Below are positions 45,863-59,975 of a stretch of 64,000 nucleotides of DNA, piece by piece. A program made the position numbers and the translations under genes. This stretch comes from Prunella strophiata. Lineage: Eukaryota; Chordata; Aves; Passeriformes; Prunellidae. The stretch is from positions 2,477,400-2,541,399 of the forward strand of contig JAZBQD010000026.1 in assembly GCA_036583965.1 (NCBI GenBank). Reading direction: 5' to 3'. Below the pieces are notes generated by a model. The model searched no databases. It worked only from the letters and a program-made list of their open reading frames with translations, and was not told the origin of the DNA. Numbering within the stretch: position 1 is the first letter of the stretch; every line of letters starts with the position of its first letter.

Positions 45863-48800
45863 AATTCCAGAAATCCATTTTTAAAAAACAGTTCAGGTTT
45901 TGGATGGGCATAAGTCCCCAGTTAGTGCCTGTACCTAATGCCAATTTGACAACTCAGATCTGGAATTTATCTTCTCATGTGCCATAAGCTGGGTTAGGAT
46001 CAAGTGTTAAAAGACAAAATTGCACAAAAAGAGTTTCCAACTTTCATTCTCCTCCTTAAGGACAATTTCTTTTCACTTCTCCAGTATTCACTAATGAACT
46101 CAATGGTCTCTCCTGAGGGCACCTTTGGTCTCCCTTTCCTGATCTCACTCTGGAAGTCTGAATTAACTTGTGTGATTCTGTCCAGCCATTCAACTGAGAC
46201 ATGTTATAAACCTGAATCAAATATATCAAGTCAGTTTTGCATTATTTGGACTTGACCACTTTGGCCTCCCCCCTTTGGAAATTCCCTCCATCACCAAGAA
46301 GGCTTAATTAATGCTCCATCACACTTAAGTCCTTTTTGTTTCTTAACCCTTTGCCATGGCTGAGCTCCCTGAGAAACCTCAGGGGGACTGGCAGATCCCA
46401 AGGCAGCCCCACTGCAGTAAAAGTTGTTAATTCACCCATCTGCCAAAGAGTTCCACCTCAGGCAGTGCTGCCCTGCCTTTCTGGCACTGCCCACCCATGG
46501 CAGGTTGGGATTTTTGCTCACACAACACAACTTGATCAAATTTCCTTGGCTGAGCACGTGCCCCAGAACGAGGTCTGTCCTCAACTCCTGATCACTGCCA
46601 CGTCCCTCAGGAGGAAAAGGAATCCAGAGCTCCTCCCTCAGCTGCTCAGGCTGAACACCACGTCCCCAGGCCTGGCCAAAAGCATCCCAGCCCTGCATAA
46701 CCCTCTGCACCAGACTCAGCTTCACTCAAAGGAAAAATCAATAATGGAGAACAAAATTCTAACAAAAGTATTATTTTTTTAAGAGCTTGAGACAGTGAGC
46801 ATCTCTTTAGCTGTCAGCTCAATTATTCTGTTAAGAATTAATTTGTTGACATTTCCACAACTCTGGCTTTCCAAAGACCTCACAAGTGGGGTGGGAGAAA
46901 AAAAAAGGGGGAAAGGTTTTGTTTTGTTTTATGGAGAGATTAATTAGAATAGGGCTCCACAATTGGGAAATATGGAGTGTATAAGGACTACTGCAAAGTG
47001 ACAACCATTAACATGTTATTCTATAGAACTCCTAGATACTGGGAATATTTTCCAGCTGAAATCCATCCAAGTTTTCTGCTATCCAATGCTCCATGTTTAG
47101 TCCAGGAACATTAATGATGAAAATCTAGACAGCGTTACACAGTGTGAACTATTAGATGTACACTGATGATACCTGATTTTATATTGCCTTTGGCTGAGCC
47201 AGTCCATAGAATTTAAATGAGCTGAATTCTGGCCTGCATCTGCTGTTGAATGAGTAAACAGTAAATCAAACTTGAGACTTCATTACAGAGTTGAAAGTCT
47301 GTTTTCCTCCAGACCTGGTGTACCACATGATGCAATCCAACACATTATTATCTGTCAAGCATCCAAAAATGAACCAAATGACTCATAAAAGCAATAAATA
47401 AGACATGGTCTCTGCCCCTAGTAATTCTTTACATTGTAAAATTAAAACAAGGCTCCCAGAAAATCCAAACCCTGAGGAATTAAGTCCTACAATGGAAAGG
47501 GAGGACATGGGTTATACAACATGATAAAGCAGTTAGATGAAGGTGTCTCTCCTCCCTCATTTTTAGTGTAACCTACACACCCATGAGGTTGTTGTAGGAC
47601 ACTCCTGAGTTGTAGATGTGGCTGGGGGATTTATCAGCCCATAGGTATTGCCAGCAAATGGTGCTGAACCTCCCCCAGCTGCTGCTCACTCACAAATAAC
47701 TCAATACAGTCAAACTCCTGAATCTTTAAAACACCAAAATCCTAGTTCAGAGCAGCAATAACCAAAAATCCCAACTCAGCAGGCATCTATCCCTCTGATT
47801 TACAAGCCAGCCTAATAAAATCTTGGCTCAGGAAGAGGGGGGAGAATCCTCCTGCACCCCAGCAAGTCCAGCCCAGGCAGCAGCTGCTCCCAAGAGCTTT
47901 TCCAGAGGCACAGCAGGTTTCAATGACACATTTAAAAATCTAAACACAGCTGGACATGTCCAAGACCATAAACATGATAAAAATATGGAATAATTACAGA
48001 AATCTCCATTACAGTTATTTACATTTTGCAATTAGATACTAAGCCTATTATATTTCAAATATACATTGATTATTTCTTTTTATTAGGAGAGTCTGGTAGT
48101 CATAACAAAAATTCTTTTGCATTTTGTTAATGAAGACTTGCTAAAATTACTTACTTTTAAGTGTAGTTATTTGGTCAACACCATGCACAAAGCTCCAAAT
48201 TTCAGCTTTGGTTGTGACAGCCAAGGAGTCCTACAGTGACAGTGGAACCTGAGCCTGCTGGTAGTGACTTTTTTAAAAATAAAATTAGACCTTCAGCACC
48301 TGACAAGTATATTGAATATTAAATGGCTCATGGTATCAATGAAGACTGTTGATTACTTACTTTGAGACAGAATCAGATAAAATTTTGCACTGCATTTTAA
48401 GAACTCTGAAACTTTCACTACTGCCAAGTCATTTTTATATGGATAGACATTTTAAACATTGGTTCTCAGAAAGCTTTAAACATTCTTCATCCAGGGCTCA
48501 TGTGGGGAATGAGAAGAAGAACTGTTAAAATTTTTGTCTTACCTCCATTTTTCCAGTGCTGCCACCCCCTTCCTCTGCTGTAACCTACCTGCAATCTTTG
48601 TTTGGGACAAAAACTGAGGTCCTGATGCACTTTCCACCATCAGGCAGGTGTGCCTGTAACAGGTGCTATTCTTTTGGAATCTCATAGCCAAAGAGTTTCT
48701 ACAATCTATCTACAGCCAGAAATCTTCCAAAACGTTGGTTTTGAATACACTTACCTTAAGAATACTCAACATTATAAAATGACAGTCTTATAATAAAAGA

Positions 48801-48936
48801 TACCCACCAAGCTTAGATCAAATATATGCTTTTTTAATGTCAATAAGACCTGATAAAGCTTGAGAGGCTTGATGGATTTTCTTTCCAGGCCTTTACCAAA
48901 TGGAGTTTCCTCAATGGATGTAGAAAGTCTCCAAAC

Positions 48937-49042
48937 CACAAAGTACCAAATCAATATTTTCATGCTATCACACAGAAAAAAGAAGTATCATTATTACTTT
49001 ATTCTGCTTGGTAGCATGAAAATATTGATTTGATACTTTGTG
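48937..49042. repeat. Near-perfect 31-bp inverted repeat, 44-nt loop
   Basis: The left arm (48937-48967) begins CACAAAGTACCAAATC. The right arm (49012-49042) ends GATTTGATACTTTGTG. The arms are reverse complements over 31 bases with a single mismatch (C of the left arm at 48947 against A at 49032). The loop is 44 bases. Similarity stops abruptly outside the arms, there are no terminal target-site duplications, and no transposase-type ends are seen. It could fold as an RNA hairpin if transcribed. The sharp edges and high identity point to a recent template-switch or fold-back event rather than an old transposon. Confidence 0.95.
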
Positions 49043-51932
49043 ATATAAATCACATTAATTTATAATATTGATTATATTCCTAATATCATAAGGAGTAAAC
49101 CTGCTCACAAGACAGTGATACCTTGATTGATATAACATTATTTCTGTATACACCTAGTAAGAAAAATTTTACTCAGACTGTTGCCAGGGTATTTGTCACT
49201 AGAAGTAAAACTCAGAAGGAAAATATGCAGCAGTTTTCCTTTCAGATGCAATAACCACAAGGCCAGTCTACCTTGGGACAAGAAACACCTTATTCCATTA
49301 GCAGGTCATAAAATTTCTGCACAATCAGGCCCTGAGTATTCTCTGCTACCAGCTGTATTCTTTATAATTTTTATTTTAAAGTACCTATTCCACACGACTG
49401 GGCCCAGTGGGTGAAATTGATGGAATAAAAAAGTAATATAAAATGCAACAAATCCAAATATTTGCTGTGTTTTCACACAAGTGATCTACATTTATTGGCC
49501 CTTAGTGGGACAATCCTTTGAGGCCCCCAAAGATTATTGGATTTGTGCTCCCTCTTGGGTAATTTTCAGAGAAGCCAATCAGTTTAACAATTAAAACAGA
49601 AGGCAGGAATACCCAACACTGGCATTGAGCAGATCCTCAGCCAAGAGACAAACCCACACAATGAGAAGTGTGCAAAGGGTTTCAAGCATGTACAGCTCCA
49701 TGTGAGTGTGTTTACACATTAAAATGCAGCCTCTGAGTGCCATGTTTGGAAGTGTGCATGGTTTGTTACATCCAACAGGCTGCAAAAATGCACAGAGCTT
49801 GGCTGGCTGAAGTTGAGAGCAGCACCAAGTGCCCATGGACTCTGCCTGCCTTGAGAAATCAGTTCTTGCTGTAAAATACCAGACTTTGGCACATTTGGGA
49901 GAGTGACATCACCCAATGCAGCCTGCCAAAAATGTTACTTTCACATTTCTTCATCGAGATTTCCTTTCACCACACATTTTAATTTTTTTAAAAAATAAGT
50001 TAATAGTTCAAAAACCTGAATGTTCCAAGTATTTCCTATAGATGAGCAGCTTTTAACACAAGCAAGTGACTATGCCTTTTAAAAATGTTGTGTGTAAATG
50101 TACCTTTTCTCCTGGTTCTTTTTAGGAGATTTACATCTGCAACCATGCTGAGCTAAAATAATACAAGTTGCTGCACTTACCATACTGAAATGATATTTTT
50201 TTGCTTTACATTTATCCCTATTCCACTGAATAACACTCCATTTTATGAAATTATGTCTGCCTGCTTAGTGAGCTATAAATAACCCACTGGAAATACTGAA
50301 CATGATTAATAAGATAAACCAGGCAAACCAGAATATTTTTTCATTTTCAAGAAAGCTTTTTAAAGGTGACAAGTGCAATTAATGCATTCCACTCCTCCAA
50401 ACAGTGTAAATAAACAACAAAAACCACTCAGCTGCAGAAATTACAGTTCTTTCAGTGAAATATTCAAGATAAACTCTTCCTTTTAGCAGTTCTGATGCAA
50501 GTTTTGCATTTTACCTTGGTGGAAGCCACAGCTGAAGCACACAGGAGCTTTCATCCAGTGCTCACTAGTCTCAGGTGCTACTCCTTTCTCTGCCAGGGTT
50601 ACAGAGTCAACATCCAGCTCCTCACTGCAGAAATTGTGTCTTCATTGCTAGGTTTGAACACAAATAAGATAATTCCATTATAGCTTGTGCTGTAAACATT
50701 GGGATTATTGCCTTTCTGAAAAAAGGGGATCAACTGCAGCATGGTCAAGGTAGGTGGATAAATTAAAAGCTGTCTATGCAACCCAATGGCATTTCTTTGG
50801 TGCAAAGGAATGTTCTGTAGTCATTTTTTGTAGCTCTTGTTATTAAACAAATGACTGGAAATACTACTGAAATTCAGATGCCTTTTTTTGGACAGAAGCT
50901 GAGCTAGTCCTAAATATGAAGCATTTTGTCTGGTACAGAAAATAAAGCAGCTTTCAGACAAGAATCCACTGTTATCAAGGGGGAAGACAAGAGAATTCAA
51001 CACAATTTCCTAATGTAATAATCCACTGCTAGAATATCTTCAAAATTTTGTCACCAAAATTGTCATACATCACATAAACATTTATATGCTCAATAGGTCA
51101 TTTAAAGATACACCTGTGGAGGAAATATTATTCTTGGTTCTTTTTCTTAATGCTTCCATAATGATTTTGTAACTACAGATTGATAACTTTAGAAAAAAAG
51201 TAGGGCGGACAATGAATGCAGCTGGTTTGATTTGCTTGCAAAGTAACTCATAGCTAATGTTCTCCAAGAGCAGGTTGCAGTGCTTATAATGTAAGAAACA
51301 TTAAAATAAATTACTTCTTGTTATATTTTTTAGAGTCTAGACCACAGTAAATTAAGAACCCCAAATTTGTGCTGAACTGTCATCTATAACCACATTTTAA
51401 TGTGAACCTTAAGAAGCTTCCAGAGTTATTTTGGATTATAAATGAAGGAGAACAAGGTTTTAAGCCTAATTTCATGATTCACAGCTCTTCCTTCTGCATG
51501 GCACCCAGTTCCAGTTCCTCCAGGGATGCTTTCTACTGCCTGGCCTCAGATGACTGAGGAAAGGCTGATACCCCCCAAGTCATTCCATTTCCTTGGGACA
51601 AGAAAAAACTGCATGAATTCTCCTCATATTCAAATACACTGATCTCAGGATGGCTCAGTGAAGTGAATGGAGACTTTAACAGTAATAAAATGAACTCCTG
51701 TTTGTTCTATCAGCTCAGCAATTCCAGGCATCAGAGGAGCCACTTAGATTAAGCGTGTTTATACAATGAAAGGTATTTTTAAAATGCAGAAGGGGAGGGA
51801 AAAAAACCCAACACACTGGGCTGTTGCAGAGAGAATGGGAGATTTGATTCAGCTGTGTATGTGGTATAACATTCTTTTAAAGTTAAAATACTTTTATTTA
51901 CAGTGACTTCACTTGCAGATTGTAGTTCTCTT

Positions 51933-51945
51933 TCTGCAGAGGGCA
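51933..51945 (+). promoter_or_regulatory. CTCF-like motif (weak)
   Basis: TCTGCAGAGGGCA matches 11 of 13 positions of CCASYAGRKGGCR, with the AGAGGGCA part intact. Two mismatches in the left half make it a weak candidate. Confidence 0.25.
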
Positions 51946-53270
51946 TCACTGCGAGATGAGATTAAAGACAAACTTTACAAATCCCCATTTGGTGGCATTA
52001 AGAGCAGAAAACAGAAGAACTTTCCCTTCAGTGCTTGTCAGGGCTGCCCTGAGAAGTGCAGTGCTGGCTGCTCGGGTTACACATAATCCCCCAGCTTCGA
52101 GGGACAATTAGCACCACAATCTCCAGAAGAGCTTTCAGCTCTCAACAGGTGCCTGAGCATTGTGTTCAGGTTTAAATCAAGATCTGGCAGAGGCAATGAC
52201 CCACCTCCTGCCACCCCTCCTCTTTGAAACAACTCTTATTACAGTCCAGCCAGAGCAGCTCCACTCTCATTTTCTCCAAAAAGACCAAACATGGCTTTCA
52301 CCCCTTTGTTTGAGTGCTTTTTTTCCTTTATCTTCCTTCATCTCTCTGACTGAGAGATCTGAAGGCAGGAAGTGGAATTTATTGGTTGCATATTATGAGT
52401 CTACTACTCCTCTCCTGACTGGTGAAAATAGGAGCAAATCCTTTGAGAGCTGTATAATTATATTGACAAAAATCAGCAAGTCTGTCCCTCTCTCTGGGCA
52501 GTTTCAGAAATTAGAGTCCAGAAAAATGCATCAGTACATCAGTCTAACATTAATATTGTATCTGCATTAAGGTGTGAATTATAAATCTGAGGGGTTTTGT
52601 TTGGCTTTGTTTTTTAATATTGTACGTTATAAAATCTCCTTCCCAATAAAAAATTATATTTTTTAGATTAAAAATTTCTTCTGTCTTTCAGAACATCTTC
52701 ACAAGGCAGGAATGGCAGAGTACCTTTTACAACTCCAAATTGTACAGTAAGTAAAGCAACACCAAACACTTCTCAGAAATATTTTTTTTTCCAATGTAGA
52801 GGCATGTTCACCCAGAAGAAACATTTATTAGGAAGAATTCCCTCCTTAGTAATCAGTCAAGCTTTTCTGATCCAGTAACAAATATTTTCTGGCAAAATAA
52901 GCAATTTGGAGCCATGCAATACTCAAGGGAGGCCGACTGCCTAGTGAATTAATCATTTATGATAAATAAAATGAAAATTATTATAAGAGATATCAAAAGA
53001 TGTAGTAAAACACAATGGCACTTAAAAGAGTAAGAAATCTTAACATTTGATCTGACTTGTTTCCATATGGAGACAAGATTGATAATACAAACCAGATATT
53101 CCTTTGGCACAACTCAGATTATAAACTCAAGTCTCCACAACACAATGAGAAAACAGTGAGTAGATTAATCATGCACAATTTCCAGTTTGCTGTCTTCTCT
53201 GCATCTTGTGGAGTCCTCTTACCATTATCTTTCTGGGCCATGCTCATGATGGTTTCTCCCAGTTTTTTGC

Positions 53271-53283
53271 TGCCCTCTGGTTC
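53271..53283 (-). promoter_or_regulatory. CTCF-like motif (weak)
   Basis: The reverse complement GAACCAGAGGGCA matches 11 of 13 positions of CCASYAGRKGGCR. It has the opposite orientation to the plus-strand candidates at 40376 and 51933. Confidence 0.25.
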
Positions 53284-56200
53284 CTCTGCTTCTCCTGAGG
53301 GCACATCCCAGGGCTCACACCCTCTACTCAATCAGTCCCCAGGGAACTCAGCATCCTAAATGGTTTGACTTGCTAAACCTTTAACAGCAATTTTTATTAT
53401 TATTTTCCTTCATCAATCTAAATTTAGTATCAACTAATTCTTAATTATGCATCTCCTTCCTCCCCTGGATCAGAAGTGCTGAATACCTTGAAAGGGAAGG
53501 CTACAAATATAAATTTTCACATACAGCTGAAGCCACACATAACCTATCTATCTTAGCAGCCACCATCTCATGGCCAGAACATGCAAACAGCTCCCTGTTG
53601 TGCTGTAACATCCTTCCATTCCTTTTGGATGGCTACAGAAAGAATTCATCTCCTGAACTGAAGCTGGCAGCTAAAACAATGGCAACCCTGCAAGTCAGGA
53701 CCCTCTGAGAGGGGCCTCACCCAAAACCAGAAGGGCAGAGAGGTCTGCTGGGCACAAGAGTCAGCTTGGGTACAGCAGATTTGGAAAAGAGGTGCAGATG
53801 AGACAAAATGGTCTGAGAAAATTAAACCAAGGCAAGAACAGAGAAGAAAAATCAATGTTCCTGGCAGTTTGCCATTGGCACAATAAGCTCTGTATTGACA
53901 TCAGTATATTCCTGTAATTGCAGCAAACCTAGTTTTTACAGCTCTGTCCAGTAAAATTCATAAGCTACAGTTCCACTAAGTAGCAGAATTAAACTCTTAT
54001 TTTTAGAAAAAAAAAACAGTCTCAATTTTAATACATCAAAATTGACTAAGACAGAAATGGTAAAACCACTGCAATGTAAAGAGCTTCTTTTTCATTGACT
54101 TAGTGCAACTACCATGGCTTGCAAGAGGAAAGTTCAGAGTCTTTCATTCTATCAATAACATTCTTATGTTTTTACTAAACAGCAAACCTATACTAAAAAA
54201 AAAAAAATCCTCACCTAAATGTTTCCAACCCACTTTCCCAGAGAGAGGTTTCATGAACAGATGTTGTAGGATGACAAAAAGCTCATATTGCCCATTTATT
54301 TCATTAGGCAGGTAATCAGCAGAACACACACAAAGCCAAAATGACAGGATTTGGACTCCCAGCCATGCTGGATTTCATGCCAGTTACAAAGATAAGTAGA
54401 CAACTTGAGGTCATCAGTATGTTTCATGTTTCACTGGAAAATATTCATCTTTTTTATGGATTCTAAATGACTGTAGAAAATACCTTACACAAAAGATTAA
54501 TTTCACTCTGCTGAATTATTTTGTTATCAGCAGCTTAGGATTCACTGTGAATCTTAAGGACAAGCCAAAATTTATTGTCCTACTTTTCAATAATTGCAAT
54601 AAAAAGACAAGACCCTGATCCAATTTATACACAATTGAAACAAGACTGAAAATAGCAAGGAAAGACCAAAGAAGTATTGATAACAATAAACAGGAGTAAT
54701 CTCAGGAAACCAGAAGCCTATTGCAGTTGATTTTTGTTCATGTGAAAACAAAGTTTGGTTTATTCTGAGGTGCTTCTAAGGAGCCTCTCCAAAATGTGAA
54801 GAAAGCAAAAGCAAGAACATAAACTTACTTCACCTGGAATATCATTGAACAAATGACAGAGCCAAATCCCTAAAAGAGGGGCAAAAACTAAGGAAGAGAC
54901 ATTAGAAATCAAGACACCAGAAACCAAAAAATATCAGCAAGAACCTGTATGGGGAAAGAAGTGGACAAAGGAGAAAAGGACTTTTAAGGCTTGAACTGGA
55001 AGTGCAAGGATTGCTGGACTTCAGATGGGCAACTCTGCTCATTTCCAGAACTTCAGCTGTTCTGCTGAGGAGAGAGCAGGAGTGATGGATGCATCCCAGT
55101 GTGGGATAATTCTGAAGTCAGAGAACATATGCTTTGAGTTTAATCCAACTGCAGAATTCTGGCAAACATGCTGCATTTAGAGAGGCAAATACATCAACTC
55201 CAATTTTTTAGCAGCTGTGCTGCCCTTTAATTCCTCACACCCTGAAGTGTACACTTGTACCCCTCTCCCTCACCTCCAAAAAGCTGATCACTTAGAACAG
55301 CCCAGCCTTTCTATCTGAAGCCAACTAACAGCTCTTGCCCACTGGAATTTTCTTTGAGATATACTGTTATTTTCCACTTGTTCTGCCCATTTTCTTTTTA
55401 ATTAAACACACATTGAAGTGTCTTCTTAGGAAGGCTGAGCCATACCAACAGGAACCAAGACTCCCTAGTTCAGCTGGCAAGCTCCTCCCTAGAAATCCCA
55501 AATTATCCCAGATCCAGAGTCTTCTCTCTCTCCCAAATTAAGGCTCTCCTCACAGACCCATCAGCTCTGCTCCATAACTCCAAGCATTTCAGCATTAACT
55601 CTGCCCAGTGTATCAGACCCAGCTAAAGTCAGCAGCAGCATGAGACCACCTGTGACTCCACTTTTCCTTCCAGCCCTCAGTGGGGGTTGTACTCACACAC
55701 CTCAGGTCACCTCCACAACTTCTCTCCAGCAAAGCCAAGCTGCCTTCCAGCAGAGGTGAGGAGCAGGAACATCTATACCTCTCCTCACAGCCAATCTGGC
55801 TTTAGCACCAATTAAGCTCATTGGCACCAGGTTTTTTACATTCCCTCCTAATTACAGCAAACACTCTCTTAAAGCTACAAACCTTTTAATGTGAGCAGGG
55901 CACCAGGTGCCAGGCAGTTAAAGGGGTGATGGCAGTCAGGGATGGAACAGTCCCCTTGAGGCCAAAGAGGAGAAAAGGATGGTGCAAGAGAGCTGTAGAA
56001 AAGGAAAAAGTGTTAATTTTGTACCTTTTTTTCCCTTCCCCTGGAAGCTGAGGGACAGGAGGAGCTGCACAGAGGGGTGAGGTGCAGATGGAGGGGGATG
56101 CTTTGTTTTCAGGCCACTGGGGCAATGAGAGGAGGCTCTGGCAGAGGCAGAAATGCAGAGGAGGGTGAACCCTGCTCCCCTCGTGGCCCATTGCTCCAGA

Positions 56201-59200
56201 GCCCCCCTGGCTGCTCACCCCCAGCCCTGCTTGTGCTGCAGTGGGTAGGGAGGAAGATCCCACAGGGGATGGGAAGGGACAATAATAATTCAGAGTCTGG
56301 GCTCCCCACCACCACACACAATAGGAGAGAGGCAACCCTGGCTGCATCTGGCTCCTCAGGTTTCCATTCTGCTCTTGCCACCAGCTAACAGCTTGCTGTG
56401 GCAAAGCCCTTCTGTGAGCATGACTGGCAGCTGATTATGGAGGTGTACAAATGAGTTTATTCCCTACATCACACTCAGGACAGGAATGAACTGCTGTGCT
56501 TGCACTGCAGGCACCTATAAATCCCACCTGCAGGCCTGGGGGTTTGTTGGTTTGTTTGCTCTTAGCTGCTGCACTCATTGGAAGCCCTGGCCATGGCTGG
56601 GTGCAGGAGCTCAGCACCCCAGACTTCCAAAGCACAGGTACAACTCGTCAGCTCCTCATTAGCTCAAAGCAGATATCCCCAGCACTGTCCCACACACTCA
56701 TCCCTGCCTGAGATGCCTGTGGAGCACAGAAGGATCTCAGCTGAGGCACATGCTGGGAGTGCAGCACATTCCTGTGCCCCTGCAGTACCTGGAGGAAGTT
56801 CAGCTGGCACAGGGTGCCCATGACAAACAGGCTCCCAGCACTGCTCCACAGACCCACACTCAATCTTGTTTGTTCAGAAACCACTGCTGCTCGTGTCGCC
56901 AAGAAAACCCAGCTCCCTGAAACACACAAACTCTAATTATTTATTAAGGTCTTGTTTGGCTCCGCTCAAGCTTTGTATTTTGTTTTCATTTGTCAGATTG
57001 AGCACTGCTTGGCTGTATACTGAACTACATTATGACCCCTGATTCACTTTTCCACCAATTCTCTTCATATCTCTTAATTGTCTTGAAATAGCCAGACTTC
57101 TGCATGGTAATTAATGTTACTGTGAACTTGGACACTGGAAATCCGAAAATGATTAGATTTCTGGAGGCCCTGAATGAACCAGTGTAATGGTATGCAGTGA
57201 TCTGAGCACAGATCTTGGAACTGTGAACTGCTGACTCCAGAACCTGGGTCTACCTTGTTATTCCTCCTCTGCCCTTCCCTCTGCAGAAGAAGAATCTCTC
57301 TCTTTATTTACCTACCTCCCAAATTTGGGAATAAATTTGGAATGTGACATAAGTGTTAACACTGTAATTAGTAGGAAAAACTTGCCCTGCTCATCTCAAC
57401 ATATTCAACAACAGATGCCTATCACTTAAAAAAGACTAATCAAAATTTTAAAATATATATTCTGGGCAGAATATTTTTAAAACAGAAAGTATTCAAGATG
57501 GAATTGTCTTGACAGTGCCTGATGTAGAGTGACTCAGTACAGCTCATTTTGTTTAAAAAAATTAAATGAAAGCTTGTGGGACTTGCTTTTGTATTTTTCT
57601 GTTATAAATTTTAAAATGTATTATAAACAAAGAGATAAAAATGAATTTTCTTAGTGCTGGTAGATTAAGACATCATTTGTAATGCCCAGGAGGGGGAAAC
57701 TTGGGATTTACTGCTTTTGGATCCAAAGTGTCATGGAGCATTAAGAAGAATCCTGCAAAGCTGCCTGACCTCAAGTTTGTGGAATTCCCTGTTCCACAGC
57801 ACAGTGAGGCTACAGACCTGCTCTGCCTTGGAGTAGCATCCTGAAAATGGACCCCCCATGATTTTGGCCCACAAAGGGTGGAAAGGTGGCTGCTGTTTTG
57901 ATAATCTAATCTTCAGTTATTGTACATTAATTCATGCAGGAGAGAAGAAAGGCGAAGATCATTGCCAAGGAAATGAGGATGAACATTCTCTGTAATATAC
58001 AGACAGGTCACATATAGAGAAGAACAAACCTGAAGCACTCACAAAACTTCCAAGGTAAATTCCAACAAGCTTCTGGAGAAACAGAAAATAGCCCATGGTG
58101 TTCTCATAGCAAAGGTGAAATTGTCAGATTTAATCAGGATTTCTTTTCTCTGTGCTGTGAGACTGTAGATGCAGGCTGTAAGACAATAAATAAATATTCC
58201 CATAATGTCCTATTCCAAGAGAATGACATTTCAAGTTTCAGGCTTTTTAAAGTCTACTTTAAAATAAAAAATAAAGAAAATCTGGGTATTCTATAAATAC
58301 ATATGCTGCAGCCAGCCTAAAAATGTTCTTCAGACTTCCAGTTTCAAGCAAACAACTAAACAGCTTTTGCACATGCCCCTGGTGTCAGCCTGTCTCTCAA
58401 AGCTTAGCAGTAATAGAGCTGGGCCTCACCCATCATTTTCCAGGAGATGAGATCCCTAAATCCCAGTATCATATTTTCTAGAGTTACTGATATAATATAA
58501 AACCAACAGTTTCCATCCATAAAGACATCAGCACCCAGCTCTGCCAAAACAAGGACCCTCCTCAGCTGAGCAGTGTGAAATGATGCATGAGCACAGTTTT
58601 ATACTCAGACAGATACACGAAACAAAATCATTAAATGTTTTAAGGTCATCCTAGGAAAATCATATGACTGGAAGGTCATGACTGAGAAATTATTAACTAA
58701 TTTCTAACCTTTTCATGCACATTATGGAAAACTGAACACAGAGTTATTCCAGATGATTTGGCACTCTGAGAAACCTGTGTTGCTCTTTCGTGTTGCTATT
58801 CTATGTTGCTACTGAACAGCAGACAGCCAAGTCTGCAGGACCAAAACTTTTAAGATAACTGATCTGTCAGCCTCACCTCTGATTATAAGGCAATGACTTT
58901 GGAGAACTGAAAATCAGCAATTGCCATATCAGCTATCTGTGAAGGAAAACAAAAATTTTTGATTTAGGCAAATAGTCACAGGATGAATATTTAAATTTCA
59001 TAACATTACTGCTTACATCAAGAGTAGATAAGTGGTTAAAATGTTCGATTTTTAGAGAATATTCAACAGTTCTAAGGTTTCACCTTTAAAGAGGTAACAA
59101 CATCTCCTGGTTTACAGAACACAGCCAGCATGCATGGGACTCCTGATCCATTTCAGATAGAAACACTTACATAAGTGCCAGGTCTGGAGGAAACAAATGA

Positions 59201-59941
59201 GTTACAGCCCTGGCCCTTTGCCAGATCTCCAGGGTTCAAGCTCTGGGTGAAATGGGAACGTGAATATGTTACAATATAAATCTTGTGGTGGTGGATGTGA
59301 AATCACTTTAGTGATCACAGAGCAGTTTCTGGTGAGCAAGCCCCTGCTGTACAACTGCACTGCTGGCTCTGACTGTCCTTTTTTGCTGACAGCCTTGGCA
59401 GAGCAAGCGAGGACTCACTGATAAGAAGGGACTCTTATCTCCAGAGGTGGTCCTCGGGTCAGAGTTGAGGAATGTTGGCTGGATAGCACTGGAGCATGTG
59501 CTGCTGCTGCTGCCTGCAGTGTTTATCTGTTCCTTCCATGAGCACCTAATGCTCCATGACATAATTAGGACCAAGAGTAAAGCTACGTACCAAAGAACCA
59601 AATATTTCATCAATGACAACACCACCAAGAAACTACGTTACCAAGAAATAAAACATTTTTGAACCTCAGGAGAAAATTAGAATGGAAATAAACCCTAAGA
59701 CATGAATTTTTAATTACCAGATATCAGGAAAGAATGTTTTCTTTGGGGGAGTTTTTCTGAAACTAGCAGCTGTCATATTCCTTGTGCCTTTATCCCAGTT
59801 TTGGAGGCACAGCACCAGCCTGGATGAACAAAGACAACTCATGCCACTGCAAAACTCACCTGTAAGCAGCTTATACCTAGAGATCCTTTGGAAGTTTCTT
59901 TTTGTCAAAGCTATTTGAGCAGCAGAAAAGAAATACAGCAG

Positions 59942-59975
59942 AAAAAAAAAAATTAAAAAAAAAAATTAAAAAAAA
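59942..59975. repeat. A-rich tract with TT interruptions
   Basis: A runs of 8-11 bases separated by TT, so the tract looks like an expanded A-run unit repeated three times. Confidence 0.9.

Larger units (their letters stand above)
38281..48936. other. Unannotated DNA, no gene seen
   Basis: About 10.6 kb without a supported gene. Recognised items inside it are a possible MIR fragment (38715-38825), the AT-rich palindromic microsatellite at 40151-40232, a CTCF-like motif at 40376, poly-T runs at 43812 and 45844, and a GC-richer block at 46330-46735 of unknown origin. Open frames such as 153 codons at 39123-39584 and 148 codons at 46336-46782 show no recognisable domain. Confidence 0.55.

Noticed and set aside
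55886..56404. 172-codon minus-strand frame, longest in the window
   Set aside because: It lies in a GC-richer block where stop codons are scarce, overlaps long frames on the other strand, and its translation has no recognisable domain or signal sequence.
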